A stretch of DNA of 64,000 nt from contig CM075101.1 in assembly GCA_037576195.1 (NCBI GenBank), forward strand, positions 18,786,001-18,850,000. Direction: 5' to 3'. Shown here piece by piece: positions 60,641 to 64,000 of the stretch. Each line of letters opens with the position of its first letter. Position 1 is the stretch's first letter. This stretch comes from Phytoseiulus persimilis (taxonomy: Eukaryota; Arthropoda; Arachnida; Mesostigmata; Phytoseiidae). The notes under the pieces are model-generated. The model was not told the DNA's origin and ran no database searches. It saw only the letters and a list, made by a program, of their open reading frames with translations. A program made the position numbers and the translations under genes.

Positions 60641-63600
60641 AGGTGAAACGAGCATGCTCGCACAAAACAGGACGCCTGCATCGATTCTCCGAATGCATCG
60701 AATCAAAGTCTCGTGGCCTAAGATTTGTGAGAAGCTCGATAGACTAAAGTACGTTATTCGATTAGGGATGCGTCAGTGAAAAGAGAAATATTCTAGTTTG
60801 CTTTCGTAAGAGTTCAGCTAGAGGTCGGAAGGGCTCAGTCTGTGGAGAGCGCATTTGAAGGGGATAATTGCTTCGCGTATCTCGGCTATTGCTGACGCGG
60901 CTGGTCCACACTGAATTCTTTTTTTTTTTGCACCGGGCCCACATACACTTGTGTGACATTCATTGCCGAAGGAGCTGGAGAATGAGCCCCATTTGCTCTC
61001 TCGAATTGCTCTGTCTAGGTCAACCGTTTTTGCCGATGTTCAGGGATCTAGACCCGGCCACTCGCTTGAGCCAGTTGTCTCTGACCAGAGCTTCAGTGCC
61101 GTAGCGCAAACGCATCATGAACGCACTTCTCATACGAGCCCCACAAAGGCTGGAGTCCAGAAGGATGGAATTTCTCTCCTTGGAAGTTCTGCATCCCTAT
61201 GAATTCAATCCGCAATCCGTATCAAGAGCGCGAGAAGCGGAAAATCAGATCAGCAGAATGAGTGCCCCATGCACCGCTTCAGCGCGAAGTTTCTCGAAAA
61301 TGCCAACTCCCCAGCCACTCCTTCTGCTATGCAAGCAAGGACAACACTCGTTGTCAGAGACAAGACTTCCCCAAAGAAGTCGATTTTTCTCAGAACCAGA
61401 CGCTCCCGCTATTGTAGACCCACCTGGAACAAGAACGGGAATTTTAGTGATTGCTGATTGATCATTGGGTAACGAAGCGATGCAGGCGAGCCTTGCCCGC
61501 TCTCCATGTGGTTTACATTCGCAGCTTGGAAAACCAGGAAGGCTACTGTTGGTTTTTGATGTGTCCCGCCGATATCTCGAGAACCGAATGGAGGAACGCG
61601 CTATAGAGCAGCCCCTTGTTCCATGAAGTGGGATTCTGCATGCACTGAGGAGACGTGTCATAAGTCAGAACCGGGAAGTCGGTCGTTCCTTCCGACCTCC
61701 CGCGAGCGGTATGAACGCAGATTCATTGATTACGCTCTTCTGCATTCTCTAGCGACGCCAGGCGGAATCGGGTGATTTGAAAAATTCCGGCTCGCTGGAA
61801 AAACCATCGCGCGTTCGACCAAGAGCGTTCGAGGGCCACTTTGCTGCAGGTGATTCAGAAGTTTCGGCGCGATGGATAATTGATCAACCCACCCTCTATA
61901 TGAAGCATCTGCCAGATGACGACAGCGCACAGGAAGCCCGCATTGAAATGGCTACGGATTACACTCTGGCGATGTGATAAAAAGCAATCATGGGTCGCGC
62001 CTCGATCTGGAGGCAGATATGCGAATGCCGAGGAACCAGTAGACGCCCTCGCCGACCAGAAGCAAGAGCAGACGAGTCGCCCGTAAACGAGATATCTCGA
62101 TATTATGCAGAGGCGTAGAGGGTAGGGTCGCTTCTGTTTCGCGGCCGCTTGAGGAAAAGGTTGAGAAGCACCGCCATAGGGTAGCATAGGGTTCGGAAAT
62201 CCTGGAACCACGGAAGGGCGACTCAGACTTCCGGGAGCCATACATCGACAGCATAAACTGCTGAACCCACCGGCGACTCTGGGGAGTTCAGCGATGTCGC
62301 CTCCACATCGTACCAGAGCGAGTAGAGAATCCTCTTCCCCTCCTCCGAACTCGACAAATTTAGGACCTCGGCCTTCAGCAGTACTGATTGTTCCTTCGTT
62401 AAACTGTTCGTAAACCACGGTAGGCGCTCGAGACACCATCGTCTCCGCTCAGAGGGAACCGGGCCCAATCCGGTCAGCCGACAAATCAGAGACAATATTC
62501 GAGCGAAACGGTTAGTCCAAGCGAAACGAATCTTTGTGAGTGCAACGAACAGGAGTGAATCACATCCATTACCTATCAACGATCGGGATGTCAACACGGA
62601 CAGCTCGATAATCTGTTGGGAAACATGCGTATAGGTTCCATCACAGGAAGAAATGCATTACTGTCACAGCGGATTATGTGGAGTCGATGACTATTTTAAT
62701 CTAAAATGCTCGTCATTCGTTTCTTCTTGCACTTATCACGCATCCTCGCGGCCGGGCGGCCTATCTTGATGCGGCAACTAAAACCGGCGCCCCGCCTCTC
62801 CGCAGGTTTTCACATCAATCTTGATGAAGGATGGACGCCCTGCGTCGACAGGAACTTCGCGAGCGGAATATACTTCCCGGGGTCGGTGGGGGTGTGTATG
62901 GATAGATCGTCCTCGGAATAACTGTAGTGGGCCCCGAAAAGTACCTTCTTCGAAATCTTCTCCGGAGGACGCTCGGGACAAGAAAAAAGTGTGATCAGAG
63001 CTCTGGTGGCTCCATGTCGCAGATCATGGACGATCGTTTTTCGTGGCGGGCAAAAATCGAAATCCATCGCTCCGATAGGATTCACGACGCAGAGCACCGA
63101 AAACTTGATTCCTGAGAGTGCAGGGGAGTTGCGAACGGGGTTCCGGCGCGTACGTGGCTCGGTTTCTCACTGTTGACAACTTGAGAGAAATTCTTCACCG
63201 GCAACAGTAGAAAATTCACCCTTTCTTCGTTCGCGTCACGGAACCGGGGGAGTCGAGTCTCCGAATCTCAACGGATCACAGTAATCGGAATAGTTCTTTC
63301 ACATCGCTTGGGAGCAACCACGGGAGTTGACCTCCAATATGTTCGACTGGATGGCTCGCTCCAACTGTTCCTCAACGCAAAGTTACCTGAATCCAGAGTG
63401 CAACGACGGAGGCTCCTGGAGACTGCTCGAAGGCCACGAAATTTCACCGCTGGCATATTCCATTCGATTGTTCCATCGAAATTGCGTTCACAAAATCATG
63501 ACGTCGAGCGACCAAATGAACCAAAGAGATCCGTACCGAACAAGCAGGTGATCAGACTCACCGGCGTTGACGCAACGACGGGTGCCCTGACGGAGTCACA

Positions 63601-64000
63601 CGAAAAGTAGTTCCCTCAACACTTTTCGGAAAAGTCCCTGACGAGCGCAGATTCAAGTTAAGCGAAGGTAGCTCCAAATGCGAGATTCTTGGACCAGGCA
63701 GAGACTGTGAAGCAGGAAATGCTGGATAGAAGAGAAGCCGAACAGCGGAAATGATGACGAAACCATGAGGAGTGTCAAGTCTCATGACCACGTCTCGCTC
63801 CAAACGCTTCCCCAAGAGTTGAAATGTTTGGGGTCACTGCGAGTTTGGATTCTGACATTTTCGCTCATCGATGGCGAACTCTTGAGGGACCACTCAGCTC
63901 TTTCGAGCAGAGACGCTATCGGCACAGTGGAATCTCTGAGGAACTGTTCGGAGGATTGAACTAGAGAAATGAATCCCGGCATCCTCGGGAGGCCACTCAT
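60641..64000. other. Terminal stretch, no gene assigned
   Basis: Two minus-strand frames look possibly coding: 62597-62223 (containing LPWFTNSLTKEQSVLLKAEV) and 63097-62810 (containing NPIGAMDFDFCPPRKTIVHD and HTPTDPGKYIPLAKFLSTQG). Neither shows a domain I recognise or a confident splice pair, and they are not in a consistent frame. They could be exons of a gene that continues past the window end. Confidence 0.3.

Overview
This is animal nuclear DNA. Genes are split by GT-AG introns, transposon remnants are frequent, and there are no operons. An arthropod-type RR cuticular protein, an INDY-like SLC13 transporter and a miR-36-like/miR-279 microRNA cluster point to an arthropod. I infer a chelicerate, probably a mite, but the sequence alone does not prove the species.

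Layout. From 1 to 2.5 kb I see nothing convincing. A complete ten-exon SLC13 sodium/anion symporter (574 aa) occupies 2547-7657 on the plus strand. A secreted or membrane-tethered cholinesterase-like protein occupies 10280-13214 on the plus strand; its catalytic serine is replaced by glycine, and its last exon was not found. The stretch 13.2-26.4 kb is mostly anonymous, with one isolated FAD-binding-like exon fragment at 17.46 kb and a short foldback repeat at 22.4 kb. At 26.4-27.6 kb there is a broken, internally inverted hAT transposase. At 32.4-33.9 kb a poorly understood minus-strand gene has good splice sites and one membrane segment. A 187-bp foldback transposon with perfect 10-bp target duplications sits at 35.4 kb. 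A complete two-exon RR-type cuticle protein gene with a TATA box lies at 36.2-37.3 kb on the minus strand. A dead PIF/Harbinger-like transposon (DDE plus SWIM domains) with 45-bp inverted repeats covers 43.7-47.1 kb.

The most interesting region is 51.9-58.6 kb. Five copies of a two-hairpin unit lie on the plus strand: hairpin A (63-64 nt) followed by hairpin B (71-72 nt). Lengths are almost constant, spacers vary, and the stems covary. The 3' arm of every B hairpin carries TGACTAGA, the first eight nucleotides of miR-279-family microRNAs. The 3' arm of every A hairpin carries the ACCGGGT core of the miR-35/36 family. I read this as a tandemly amplified ten-hairpin microRNA cluster. From memory, nematode mir-42/43/44 also places a miR-35/36-family and a miR-279-family member side by side, so the linkage may be ancient.

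The remainder (47-52 kb, 58.6-64 kb) holds a pogo/Tigger-like MITE, a degenerate minisatellite and some perfect short hairpins, but no protein gene I can name.
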